Shown piece after piece: positions 1-12,776 of a stretch of DNA of 64,000 bases. The position numbers were made by a program, and so were the translations under genes. The stretch is from Voacanga thouarsii. Lineage: Eukaryota > Streptophyta > Magnoliopsida > Gentianales > Apocynaceae. The notes under the pieces are model-generated. The model had not been told where the DNA came from and searched no databases. It saw only the letters and a program-made list of their open reading frames with translations. The DNA is taken from assembly GCA_026120185.1 (NCBI GenBank), contig JANUWF010003375.1, forward strand, positions 4,344,736-4,408,735, written 5' to 3'. Numbering within the stretch: the stretch's first letter is position 1; every line of letters begins with the position of its first letter.

Positions 1-1572
1 CTTTCTCCTTCTTCTTCCCTTAAATCACGCCCCATAGAGGCTGATTTCATCTTCTTCTTTAATTTTCGGTCAAGAAGAGCAAATGAGGTAGCTTTTCTCT
101 TCTTCTCAAGCGAACTCGGGACGATCACTATAGGAGTATCGAGACCTCATTATCCGATTGTTGCAAGGTAAGGGAATACCCACCCTTGATGCCGAAAGTA
201 AAGTTTAATGATGTCTATTAGTGGGATAAACATGTGGCCATGGTGTATGATTTTTGGGGATTGGATAATTTACTTGGAATTAAATAGGGGATTGCGAATT
301 GTTGTGAAAATAAATGAGATTAGAGCATGTTTGAATTGATTGAGACCCTGATCATGATATTATATGGTTTAGATCAGGAGGATAATTGAGGAAAGCAAGC
401 TGTGAATTTATCACGTTTATCTGAGGCATATCAAGTAAGTCCTTGCATAAACTCTTTTGTTAAATGTTGTGATGGTAAGTCCTTGTATAAACTCTTTTGT
501 TAAATGTTGTGATGGCAAGTCTATGTTGTCAAGCTTTGTAAAGCTATTGTTGAACTATGTTTGCTTGGGTTGTAAACGTGGATATTTATTCTTTAAATGG
601 TTTTGTCAAACTAACGATTTTATCAAGAAAACTATTATTTTCCTTAAATTTTTGGAAATCTCTTTTAAAGAAAACCACGTTTTACAAAACCAAGGTTTGG
701 AAATATTGTGAATCAGGAATTGATGGATATGTTCGTTGAGTACTCAATAAGGGTAGGCTAACAATACTAGTCTTTGAGGGCTAGCGTAAGTCTTCTGGTA
801 GGAGGCCACCTCCAGAAGTTGAACTCTGCTTGAAAAGGCGACATTGTTGGTTAGTCAGGCCAGTCCGAGCTAGCATGTGTACTTGGTATGGTATTATTCA
901 TATTCCCGGCATGGACATCCGGATGGTTTTGTTGGGTGTAGAGATGGAGGAGTATCTCACCCGGTGAGCTGTACACTCACCTTGATCAGAACGCCCAACG
1001 TGTGGTAATCTATTCCGGACAAGGTGCACAAAGTGTGGTGCCTTGGCCATTTTGTTCTCATGGAGCGCAACGTGTGGTGACATGACTGTTTGTTCGAGTG
1101 GAGGATTTATTTTGTACAAAGTGTGACAATGAGAAAAACCCACTCCTTGCGAAAAGAGATTGTTTATGACTTGCCAAATTATTTCTACAAATGTTCTGCA
1201 CTTTGCATACACGTACTATTCAAAACACCATGTGCACACACAAGATTTACTGAGATTTATTCTCACACTGTTTTACATCATATTTTCAGGAGATAGATTG
1301 TGTTGAGGCAGCGGTGCTTTATAGTAGAGGCTTTGGCTATTTTTCCTATGCTGTTCTAGGGGACTTTTGTCATTTTTACTTTTGAACAATATTTGTTTTA
1401 TTTCGTTTTGCTTTAAGTTGAGCCTGATGTAATAAGAGTATTTCTTTATTTATCTAAGTTGATTCCTTTGGAGATTGCCTTTATATATTATACCTCGTTC
1501 TAAAGACCCCTTGTCCTACGGGACGGGGTGACATCCCCGCCCTTTTAGGGTATGTAGTCGTGGGATGTTACA
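1..1572 (+). mobile_element. Ty3/gypsy LTR, 3' part (start outside window)
   Basis: This is the downstream part of a long gypsy LTR and has no coding capacity. It aligns along most of its length with 57527-59220, apart from a tandem duplication here and extra DNA there. It ends in TGTTACA after the hairpin and GACGGGGTGACATCC block shared by the other long gypsy LTRs in the window. Other shared landmarks are a GGTAAGG donor-like site at 168, the palindrome at 736-747, and a pyrimidine tract ending in AG at 1288. Athila reverse transcriptase sequence starts at the next base, so this LTR interrupts an Athila element. The 5' end and target duplication lie outside the window. Confidence 0.85.
436..515 (+). 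repeat. 40-bp tandem duplication inside the LTR
   Basis: Two adjacent 40-bp copies (436-475 and 476-515) differ at one base by eye. The related LTR has only one copy near 58133-58172, so the duplication arose in this copy or its lineage after the two diverged. Confidence 0.9.
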
Positions 1573-3755
1573 ATTTTCCTCTGCCTTTCATTGACCAAAT
1601 GTTATAAAGGTTAGCCAGCCGTGAGTTTTATTGATTTTTAGATGGTTTTTTCAGATACTTTCAAACTCCTATAGCACCGGAGGATAAAGAGAAGACCACA
1701 ATTACATGCTCTTTTGGTACTTTTGCATATTAATGTATGCATTTTGGTCTTTGCAATAGTCTGGAAATATTCCAACGGTGTATGATGGCTATTTTCAAAG
1801 GGCTTCTGTGAGACATCATGGAGGTATTTGTGGATGTTTTTTTTTTATTTTTGGTGATTCTTTTAATTTGTGTTTGACCAATTTGGAAAAGGTACTTCAA
1901 AGGTATGAAGAGACCAACCTCTTGCTTAATTGTGAAAAATGCCACTTCATGGTGCAAGAAGGTATAGTATTAGGACACAAAATTTCAAGGCAAGGTATTG
2001 AGGTTGATAGGGCCAAAATTGATGTGTGATCTAAGTGATTATGTAGTGAGCGCAGTGCTTGGACAAAGGAGGAATAAAAACTTTCAACTAATTTACTATG
2101 CAAACAAAGCTCTTACGACGGCACAAAAGAACTATACCACAATGGAGAAAGAATTGCTTGTAATAGTAATTGCTTTTGATAAATTCCATTCTTATCTTCT
2201 TTTTTTTCCCAAAGTTATTGTGTATACGGATCATTCCACCCTTACGCACCTACTAAACAAGCATGATTCTAAACCAAGATTGAAAAGATGGGTTTTACTG
2301 TTGTATGAATTTGACTTTGAGAATAAGAACAAAAAGGGAGCAAAAAATTTAGCTACAGATCACTTATCAAGGTTGGAAAATCACAACCTTGAGTCATTAG
2401 CTAAAGAAAACATCAATGACACCTTTCCGGATGAACAACTTCTACATGTTGAAGGTGAGATTTCTCAACTACATTAGTATGCGGATTTTTTTAATTTCTT
2501 AGTTGTAGGAATTATTTTGGAAGATTTCAATGCACAACAAAAGAAGAAATTCCTCTTCGAAGTAAAGTATTACTTTTGGGAAGATTCATACTTGTTCTGG
2601 TGTTGTACGGATCAAATCATTTGAAGGTGTGTGGTTTCCGTGAAAAGCATGAATATCTTGAAACATTATCATGAAGGACCGCGAGAGTCCACTATTAAGT
2701 TATCCACACCACAAGAAAGGTACTTGATTCCGATTATTATTGGCTTACACTCTTCAAGAATTCTCACAGGTTTGTTCAAAGCTGTTATATTTGTCAACGT
2801 ACAGGTAACATCTCTAAATCTAACAAGCTGCCATTACAAATTTTTCAAGCTTATGAAATTTTTTATTGTTGGGGGACTAATTTCATGGGCCCTTTTCCTA
2901 GTTCTTTGGGTAATAAATACATCTTGGTTACAATTGAGTATGTATCCAAGTGGGTTGAGGCGCAAGCCTTGCCTACTATTGATGCACGGGTTGTAGTAAA
3001 ATTTCTAAGAAAACTTTTCACCCTGTTTGGCATCCCCAAGGTACTTATTAGTGATAGGGGCACACATTTTTGTAATAGCAATTGGACAAAGTGCTCAAAC
3101 ATTTACGGGTTCCTCATAAGTTTGCTACCCCCTATCACCCCCAAACTAGTGGCCAAGCAGAGGTGGTAATTAGATAATTGAAAAGGATTTTGGAGAAGGT
3201 GGTTAATCATACAAGGAAGGATTAGATTTTGCAGTTAGATGATACTTTTTGGGCTTATAGGACTACCTTCGAAACTCCTATTGGTACAACCTCTTATAAA
3301 CCAGTGTATGGGAAGTCATGCCAGCTACCTATGGAGGTTGAACATATGGCACATTAGGTGATTAAGCTTGTCAATTATGATCTTCAACTTGTAGGTTAAT
3401 GGAGATTGCTCCAAGTCAATGAATTAGATGAGTGGCAAATGAAGCTTACCATAATTCTCGCATTTACAATGATAAGATGAAATGGTGGCATGATAGACAT
3501 ATTCATTCTCCTAAAGAGTTCAAAAAAGGCAACAATGCATAATTATTTAACACGAAGCTTACACTCTTTCCGGGTAAGTTAAAGTCTAGATGGTTGGGGC
3601 CATATAAGATACAATGTGTTTGCCCATTTGGAGTGATTGAGGTGTCACACCCAACCAAGGGACTCTTTAAGGTTAATGGAAATCGAGTGAAACCATATGT
3701 GCGTGAAGAACTTGGCACTTTAGAACATCTCGATGTCACCCTCTATGATTCGTGA
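1573..3755 (+). pseudogene. Athila-type Ty3/gypsy pol remnant (RT, RNase H, integrase)
   Basis: This is a decayed polyprotein for reverse transcription and integration. RT fingers and palm motifs run from about 1573 to 2020, including a NFPLPFIDQM-like start and an FGLCN motif near 1743. The second palm aspartate is replaced (VDV for the usual DD). The frame then jumps from a KGIEVDRAKI-type motif into RNase H (about 2026-2477), so the distal RT is deleted. RNase H keeps MCDLSDY, MEKELL and YTDHS. Integrase (about 2500-3755) keeps CYICQRTG of its zinc finger, ISDRGTHF and the QAEV glutamate, but the first catalytic aspartate reads Asn (NFMGPF). There are many stops and frameshifts. The final frame ends at TGA 3753. 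The lineage is inferred from motif wording and from the paired Athila-type LTR and primer site. Confidence 0.9.
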
Positions 3756-4019
3756 TTATTTTTTGGCTTTCTTTTATTTTCTTTTCGCTTTCTTATTCTG
3801 GATTTATGTTTCTTTTTGTTTTGTTTCTTTTTCATTTGGTACCCTTATGACTTTCTTGTAATGACCCTGGTATATGGTGGATTAGAAACATGGTGGTACT
3901 ACGATGTAATAGAAGTGTCTTCTTTACTTTATTCTTCTTCTTAATCAATTTTGGTCTTCCTAGCTATACTTTTATTATTATATCCTTTGCCATTGAGGAT
4001 AATGTCTAGTTTAACTATC

Positions 4020-4050
<31 letters not shown>

Positions 4051-5104
4051 GAAGAAATACTTTTCCATATCATTTTTGTGAAAATTTTTCAAGATTTCAG
4101 TGGTTTTCATTAATTCCCAAAATTGTAATTCTTTTTCTTACTTGGAAATGAGTTTTGTCATTCATTTGGTGGATTTTTTTTTTTTTTTTGAAATTGGTTT
4201 GTTGGATAGGTTATTTTCGACACTTGAAATGTTTGATTAATCATGTTGATACATTGGTGTTTGAATGTTATTTGACTCATATAGTTGAAATATGGAGGAT
4301 ATGATGAATATGGGTAAAGTTTATCAGCTAACTCTTGTATTATGAGTTTAAATTTTGCTTAGCTTGGAGTTGTGATGGGGAATGTGAGTTGATAAAAGAT
4401 CTTCAAGAGGAAAGATTGTGGAAAAATTGTGGAAGATTCTTGGGAGTTGAAAATTGAAAGAAAGAGTTGATTACTTCCTTTTTGAAGATGAGAAAATATT
4501 GTTTTTACTTGTTTATGGGGGCCAATACGGATAGTGAAGAGAAATCCACTTTCTTGTGGCTATGAATTCCCTAAAGCAAAAGAAAGAAAAAATTGTTTAA
4601 GAGGAAATTTGTTGAAAAAAAATAATGAGTGATGACTAAAAGGGAGCCAATATGGTGTGTGATGAGAAATCCATACACTTGAGGCTATCAATTCCCCAAG
4701 TCATTAAAAAATAGATCAAAAAAGATTGGAGTGCTTTCTTTCCATTATGACTTGAGTTGCACAATTTTTGGATTTATAATGTTTGAGTTGGTAGATAGCA
4801 TGACTTGTGTGATTCATATTATCTATATTTTAACTTGATAGGTAAAATAAGTTTCTTAGACTAAGGTGTACAATTGATTGATTTAATTTTAAGGGCTTTG
4901 TGGTATCTTGTCAAAAGTTTACATTCTTGTATTGTTGTCAAAAGGTATGAGTGACGAGAGTTGCATCTACAGTTTGAAGTGAAGACATAATCTTTGCTGT
5001 GATAAATAAATTTTTGAATAAAAAAGAACTTGTGTTTTCTTAATGATTTTTCTTGACTAAAGTGTTTTGCCTGAGGACAAGCAAAAGTTCAAGTGTGGGA
5101 TATG
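3756..5104 (+). other. Athila 3' noncoding region between pol and 3' LTR
   Basis: No ORF is supported. The segment includes a TG/G-rich tract at about 4021-4042 after a motif reading GAGGATAATGTCTAG. An inverted counterpart of this region lies at 12777-14140: GGGGCCAATA and GGCTATCA blocks are shared in opposite orientation. The last 200 bp resemble 59221-59460. A purine-rich AAGTGTGGGA stretch just before 5105 is the expected position of the polypurine tract. Confidence 0.75.
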
Positions 5105-5311
5105 TGATAGGGGCTAAAATTATCATTATTTTTCTAGTTATTTGAGATTGTTTTAAGATACATTAGTTGTAATAACTAGGCATATTCCTTGCTATTTGGC
5201 ATTTTGCTTGTGAAAAGTGTTTTTAGCGGATTTGTGCAGATTTGAGTTAAAATTGAGTACAAAGTGAACAATTCCAGAATATACATGGCACTAGGCCCAG
5301 CCAAGGGACCA
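5105..5311 (+). mobile_element. Athila 3' LTR, 5' fragment
   Basis: It starts TGATAGGGGCTA, the same start as the LTR at 59461 and the inverse of the end at 23311. It is cut at 5311 by the insertion of a TGTAATAA-type gypsy LTR and resumes at 12313. It carries a GGCACTAGGCCC word related to the GC-rich words of other LTRs here. Confidence 0.8.
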
Positions 5312-6073
<762 letters not shown>

Positions 6074-9000
6074 TGTAATAACCCGTCATTCAAAATGAAA
6101 ACACATATAAAAAAAATTAATGATATATTTTCCCTCCCTTATTATTAATAATATTATTAAGGCTATAAATTAATAATATTATTCATAGTGTTATAGAATG
6201 GCCATCCCTAGTGCTATTATTATTAATATTAGTATTATTAGCATTATTACTAATATTGTTATTATTTTATTCTATTCTATTTTATTTTACTTTATTCTAT
6301 TATTATTATTATTATTTTATTCTATTATCCATTACTATTAATTTTATATCTATTATTTAATACAAATATTTCTTAGTAATATTAAATTATAGTATTATTA
6401 AATTCAATAATTATATTGAATTATTATATTATTCTTACTATTATTATTTATATATGTATGTGTGTGTGTGTGTGTGTGTATAGACATACACACACAACAA
6501 CAACAACAACAACAAATACTATAAATATCTTAATTATATTATATACTAAGATATTTTAGGGGGCCCACAAGAAATAAATTAAGATGGCCCACAAGCATGA
6601 TATTTTTGACAAAGATTAACTATTCTTAGACTTTCTCTAATTAAGCTTAATTAAGTTAAACTAGATTAGAGTAAATTAATCCTAATTAAGTATATATTAG
6701 TCCTAAGAAATTTTAAGAGTTTCTATAAACTTCTAAAAGGTTCTACAACCTTCTAGCATGATTCTTAATCTTCTTGTGAATGTTAGAGAAGTCTAAAGAC
6801 TTCTAGAAATGCCAACTCACCCTAAGTCATTTTATTAAGATCAAAACAAGAGCAAGAGGATTAAGCTATATAAATAGGAGCAAGGAGGGGAGAATTTCGG
6901 CCAAAGCTGGGAGGAGAAGAAGAAAAATCAGAAAGTGAAGAAAGGAAAGGAAAAACAAGAAAAAGAGAGACTAAGGGAGAGAGAGAGAGAGATTTCTAGC
7001 AGCAAGGGAGCAAGGAGAAGACAACTGGCAGCAAGGAGGAAGAAAAGGAAACCGGCAGCAAGGAGAAAGAAATGAGAAGGAAGGAAAGGAGGAGTGTCAC
7101 AGCTTTGCCTTCATCTTGGAAAGGTAAGGGATCACTTCTAAAAGCTAAGAGAATGATACTAAGAGAATGATACTAGAAGTTGGAAGCTATTTGCATATGA
7201 ATTTGTTGATGTTGAATAATGAAAATATTTTAATTTTGTGATGGTTGTTGGTTGACCGGTTGGGTTGGTGATGAATTGAGCATGGTTTTCAGTTCATTTA
7301 AGATGTATTGGAGTGATGGTATGCTGAATATTTGGAAAAGGAAAAGGATGGAAATGATAAAGAACCAAGAAGAGCTAATTGATGGTAATGAATAACTAGC
7401 TTGTGTTGTTTGGAAACTTCAAAGTAAATCTGAGTAAGAATGATTGGAAATGAAGCATAAATAATCCTAAACATGTCCTAGACTAGTTAGAAAGGATTCG
7501 GAACAAGTTGTGAGGGTTGTGAATGGCTAAGAGATCATGAACAACAAGAATGGTGAAAACTGCCTAAATTTACTGGTTTGGTGAGCTTGGTGTAATTTAT
7601 TTGTTTGAACAAAAGAGAAGTTCTAGGCATGAAAATCTGTTGGAATACTAATTTTGGGATGTTAAATGAGGTATTAAAGTGTTTAAAGGTGGTAGGATAT
7701 GTTGAAGAAACCATAGAAACAAATTAAAACAAGTTGAGCTTCTAAACTGTAATTCAAACCTTCAACTCGGAACAGTAAGTTTAGCTAAACAAAACTGAAT
7801 AAAGTGGAGAGAGGTTTGAATACCCTATACCTGAAGTTGATAGAGAAATGTCCTAGGAGCATTTTGAAAGTAATTTTACCCCATTTGGACTTGTAATGAA
7901 AGATATATGTTAAAAACACGGGAAGATGGCAAAACTGAATTCCATAACTCGGAACAATGGAGTTAACTGAAAACTGTACAAAATGGGATGGAGTTTACAT
8001 GTCTCATGACCTGAAATTGATAGAAGGATATCTTAGAAATATTATGGAAGAAACCTCACCTTATTTGGACCTAAATTGAATAAGTTATGTGAAGAATAGT
8101 GGAGGATGGTAGAGCTGTAAAACCAGAAAACCATCAAAAGTATTAATTCAATTATTTCTTTAAGGCACTTATAGAAACCTTATTCGAACCATCAAGCATT
8201 TGAACCCATTAAGTAACTAATGGTGTAGGTAAATCAAGTCAAGGGAACTTCTTTTAGGACTATACGAGTGCAACTTCGACTTAATATACAAGGTGAGTCC
8301 CTTGATTTTAAAACTACCATTAGCTATGTGTTTTTCTGACAAAGTTTAATGTTTCTCTGATATAAACTATGTCTTCTTGATATGATTGAAGCCTATGAAT
8401 CCAGTCTAATTGATATTTATGAAATGTTTCAATGAGCTTTCTTTATGCTTAAAGGCTTCCGAGATGAAATTTATATGATTTTGATAGTTCTTAAAAATTC
8501 CCACTCAGGTGATGTAAAAATTTTAGAAAATGATATTCGGCCCCAAGAATTAGTTGTTTTGAATTCCCTTCGGGGAGAGCAGACTCCTTTCAAAGGAGTA
8601 TATTGAATATGTGAATCAGTGAAGACGTTGAGTACTCAACAAAGACTTTGATCTTTGTACTAGCCCATGTTATAGGTAGACGACCCCAAGTAACCTGATC
8701 AGTTCTGGGGATTGTCTTACTCCAAACAGGGCGACAGGACATTGTGATGAGTCGTCCCTGGCTAGCCGTTGTGAGCCCGGCAATTGCCTATTGATTATGA
8801 TGGTGGGTTGTTCATATGATACCAAGCAGGGACACTCGGTGTGTTCAATCCCTTGCCACCTCGATGGTGATTGACATCAGAATTGGGACCCCTGGCTTAT
8901 GGTGGCATGTAAAAGATCCCTAAGTGCACGGTGAGGTACATTTGTACGTTGCTCACCCTTCCGGCATAACACGGGTGACGTGCTGTAAGGCACAGTCCCT

Positions 9001-9616
9001 AGCACAAGAGACCGTGTAGCTGAAGGCGAAGTTCCTTGAACTTTGCATGCGGGTCATACTTCTAAATGAGGAAGAACCCGTATTTATTGAATTAGGGGCC
9101 ATGTGTTTGGAAGCTATTATTTTTTCAAAAGTACATGATAGATTGAACCTAAATTCATCAATTACCGCTGTTTTTCCTGTTATAAAATTTATTTCAGCAA
9201 AGAAATTGAAAATTGACTTCCTCTTCTAAGCAACACACTGGCACACACGGGACTCACTGAGTATACCACTCACACATATGTTTCCCCTTTTTTTTTAGGG
9301 ATTGGTGCTGAAGAATAACGACGGTATTCCAGGACTTCTTCTATGGCACTGGATAGCAAATCTTTTGGAATGATCATTGTACATAGACTATGAGATATTT
9401 TAGCTTGTGTGTTTTGGAAACTATGACAATGTACCTATCATGACTCATATGTCTATATAAATAAAGAGCATGTTTCACATATTTACTTAAGTTTCGACTT
9501 TACCGTTTACTTTAAGTTTAAATAGTTATAAAGACCCATAGTCTGAGAATTTAGACGGGGCGACATCCCACCTTAGTTTGGCCCACTACGACAAGAAGAA
9601 AATATGGGGTGTTACA
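6074..9616 (+). mobile_element. Intact solo gypsy LTR nested in a same-family LTR
   Basis: The sequence runs from TGTAATAACCCG to GGGTGTTACA (3543 bp) and is flanked by a perfect 5-bp direct repeat, ACAAG (6069-6073 and 9617-9621). Removing it rejoins the outer LTR in register. Inside, in order, are an AT-rich zone, a TATA box, a purine-rich leader, a GTGAGT donor-like site at 8293, a perfect palindrome at 8628-8639, a TTTTTTAG acceptor-like site at 9297, and a hairpin at 9541-9556. No coding capacity is visible: small ORFs such as 9047-9229 are not shared as ORFs with the other copy. This is the cleanest LTR insertion in the left third of the window. Confidence 0.93.
6867..6876 (+). promoter_or_regulatory. 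LTR TATA box (TATATAAATA)
   Basis: A consensus plant TATA box followed about 30 bp later by a long GA-rich leader. The same motif and spacing occur in the outer copy at 9891-9900, which supports a real LTR promoter. Confidence 0.65.
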
Positions 9617-9890
9617 ACAAGCATGATATTTTTGACCAAGATTAACCATTCTTAGACTTCCTTTAATTAGGCTTAAATAAGCTAAACTAGATTAGGGTAA
9701 GTTAATCATGATTAGGCATATATTAGTCCTAAGAAGTTTTAAGAATTTCTTCAAACTTCTAAAGAATTCTACAACCTTCTCGGATGATCCACAACTCTCT
9801 TGAAAATCCTAAAGAAGTCTAAAGACTTCTAGAATGTCAACTCACCTTAAATCTTTTACTAAGACCAAAATAAGACCAAGAGGAGCAAGC

Positions 9891-9900
9891 TATATAAATA
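9891..9900 (+). promoter_or_regulatory. LTR TATA box of the outer copy
   Basis: TATATAAATA followed by AGGAGCAAG and a GA-rich leader, identical in layout to 6867-6876. Confidence 0.6.
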
Positions 9901-12256
9901 GGAGCAAGAGAGGAGGATTTAAGCCAAGAGAGAAGGCTAGGAGAAGAGAAGAAAAACAGAAAAGTGAAGAGAGGAAAGAAAAAGAAAAAAGAAAGAACAA
10001 AGGAGGGAGAGAGATTTTCGGCAGCAAGGAGAAGGAAGGGAAAAGGAAGGAAAGGAAAAGTGTTACAGCTTTGCCTTCATCTTGGAAAGATAAGGGATTA
10101 CTTCTCAAAAGCTAAGAGAATGATACTAGAAGTTGGAAGCGATTTGCATATGAATTTGTTGGTGTTGAGTAATGAAAATATCTTGATTTTGTGATGGTTG
10201 TTGGTTGGCCGGTTGAGTTGGTGATAAGATGAGCATGGTTTTTAGTCCATTTGAGGTGTATTGGAGTGATGGTATGCTGAAAATTTGAAAAGAAAAAGGG
10301 TGGAAGTATAAAAAAAACAAGAAAAACCATTTGCTAGTAAAAACTCACTAGCTTGTGTTGTTTGGAAATATCAAAGGAAATCTGAGTAGAGATGACTGGA
10401 AATTGAGCATAAATAGTCCTAAACATGTCCTAGACTAGTTAGAAAGGATTTGGAACAAGTTGTGTGGAGGCTGTGAGGGTTTTGAATGGCTAAGAGATCA
10501 TGAACAACAAGAATGGTGAAAACTGCAAAAAATTTACTGGTTTGGTAAGCATGGAATAATTTATTTGTTTGAACAAAAGAGAAGTGTTGGGCATGAAAAC
10601 CTATTAGAATAATGATTTTGGGATGCTAAATAAGGTATTTAATGGTCTAAATGTGGTAGGATACGTTGAAGAAATCATGGGAATAAGTTAAAATAAGTTG
10701 GGCTTCTAAACTGGAATTTCTAACCTCCAATCTCGGAACAATGGAATTAACTAAAAAACTATACAAAATGGGATGGAGTTTGCATGTATCATGACCTGAA
10801 ATTGATAAAGGGATATCTTAGGAATATTATGGAAGTAACCTCACCTTATTTGGACCTATATTGAATAAGTTATGTGAAGAATGGTGGAGGGTGGTAAAGT
10901 TGTAAAACCAGGAAAACCATCAAAAGCATTAATTCATTTATTTCTTTAAGGAAATTATAGAAACCTTATTCGAACCATTAAGCATTTGAATCCATTAAGT
11001 AATAATAAGGAGATATATTAATGGTGCAGGTGAATCAAGTTGAGAGAACTCCTTTTAGGGCTATATGAGTGCAACTTTGACTTAATATACAAGGAGAGTC
11101 CCTCGATTTTTAAAACTACCATTAGCTGTGTGTTTTTCGACAAAATTTAATGTTTCTCTGATATAAACTATGTCTTCTTGATATGATTGAAGTCTATGAA
11201 TCCAGTCTAATTGATATTTACAAAATGTTTCAACAAGCTTTCTTCATGCTTAAAGCCTTCTGAGATGAAATTCATATAATTTTGATAGCTCTTAAAAATA
11301 CCCACCCGGGTGATGTAAAAATTTTAGAAAATAATATTTGGCCCCAAGAATGAGTTGTTTTGAATTCCCTTTGGGGAGAACATACTCCTTTCGAATGAGT
11401 ATATTGAATATGTGAATCAGAGAAGACGTTGAGTACTCAGTGAGGGCTTTGACCTTTGTACTAGCTCTCGTTAGAGATAGATGAACCCAAATAACCCAGT
11501 CCAATTATTGGGCTTATCTTACACCGAACGGGGTGACATGACAATGGAATTAGACATCCCTGGCTAGCCGTTTTGAGCCCAGCAATTGCCTATTGATTAT
11601 GATGGTGAGTTGTTCACATGATACCGAGCGGGGACACTCGGTGTGTTCAATCCCTTACCACCTCGATGGTGATTGACGTCAGGATTGGAACCCCTAACTT
11701 ATGGTGGCAAGTAAAAGATTTCTAAGTGCACAGTGAGGTACATTTGTACGTTGCTCACCCTTCTGGCATATCACGGGTGACGTGCTGTAAGGCGCAGTCC
11801 CTAGCACAAGAGACCGTGTAGCCAAAGGTGAAGTTCCTTGAACTTTACATGTGGGTCGTACTTTGCAAAGGGGAAGAACCCGCATTTATTAAAATTGAGG
11901 GCCATATGTTTGAAAATCATTGTTTTTCGAATGTACATGATAGATTGAACCTAAATTTACCAATTACCGCTGTTTCCCTATTATAAAATTTATTTCAGTA
12001 AAGAAATTGAAAAACAACTCTCTCTTCTAAGCAAAACACTGGCACACACTGAACTCACTGAGTATACCACTCACACGTATGTTTGCATTTTCTTTTTTTT
12101 TAGGAATTTGAGCTGAAGACTTACGACGGTACTACCCGAACTTCGCTTCCAGCACTAGATAGCGAGTCTTTTAGTGTGATCAATGTGCATAGATGATGAA
12201 ACTATTTTGGCTTGTGTATTTTGGGAACCATGATGATATATCTGTCGTGACTCATA

Positions 12257-12265
12257 TGTGTGTGT

Positions 12266-12312
<47 letters not shown>
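12257..12312. repeat. (TG)n microsatellite at the truncated LTR end
   Basis: About 56 bp of TG with one TA interruption. It replaces the last part of the LTR, so the tract marks the deletion or slippage junction between the gypsy LTR and the Athila LTR. Confidence 0.9.
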
Positions 12313-12313
<1 letters not shown>

Positions 12314-12776
12314 TTGGGAAATCTGCTAATTTAATCAAGGGGTAGTGATTCTATAGATTGGGAAAGAAGTGAAGTCTATGTAAGTGAATTCATGACTTGT
12401 GAAACGATTGACCTTTACTTTATATTCCTTCATGATGTCAAGATGATTATTAATTGAGATAGTTGTTAAGTGGTTCACTGTTATGTTTTCTAGGATAATT
12501 ATCTAAATTACATGTTCATACATCCTTGAGTTGTATATATTTCTTTATTTTTCTTTTTGTTATTTTATCACTTTATTAGATTGGTTAAACAATGATTGAA
12601 AAGTTATTAGTGTGTACTTGTTCCTTTGACAATCGATACTCGTTAATTCCCTATGCTATGCTTGTTATGAGTATTCTTGCTCGTATGTGTACTTTGGAAT
12701 TAATGTTTTAATTAAAACATGACTAAGAGATGGATTTAAATTTTATGATTTTTATACATCCAAAATTTACGCATTA
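12313..12776 (+). mobile_element. Athila 3' LTR, 3' fragment
   Basis: It matches, in inverse orientation, the LTR that starts at 16560: shared blocks include ATCGATACTCGTT, CATATGTG and TTTTAATTAAAA-like words. It ends in ACGCATTA, where the other copy has ACGCATCA. Together with 5105-5311 it makes one plus-strand LTR split by 7 kb of nested LTRs. Confidence 0.8.

Larger units (their letters stand above)
9617..12312 (+). mobile_element. Outer gypsy LTR, right part, 3' truncated
   Basis: It continues the LTR of 5312-6073 and parallels 6593-9440 of the inner copy throughout. The donor-like site is mutated (AAGGAGAGTC near 11091), and the palindrome has one change (11429-11440). The copy ends in a (TG)n tract and lacks the terminal TTACA segment, roughly 175 bp. 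Athila LTR sequence resumes immediately after. Confidence 0.85.
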
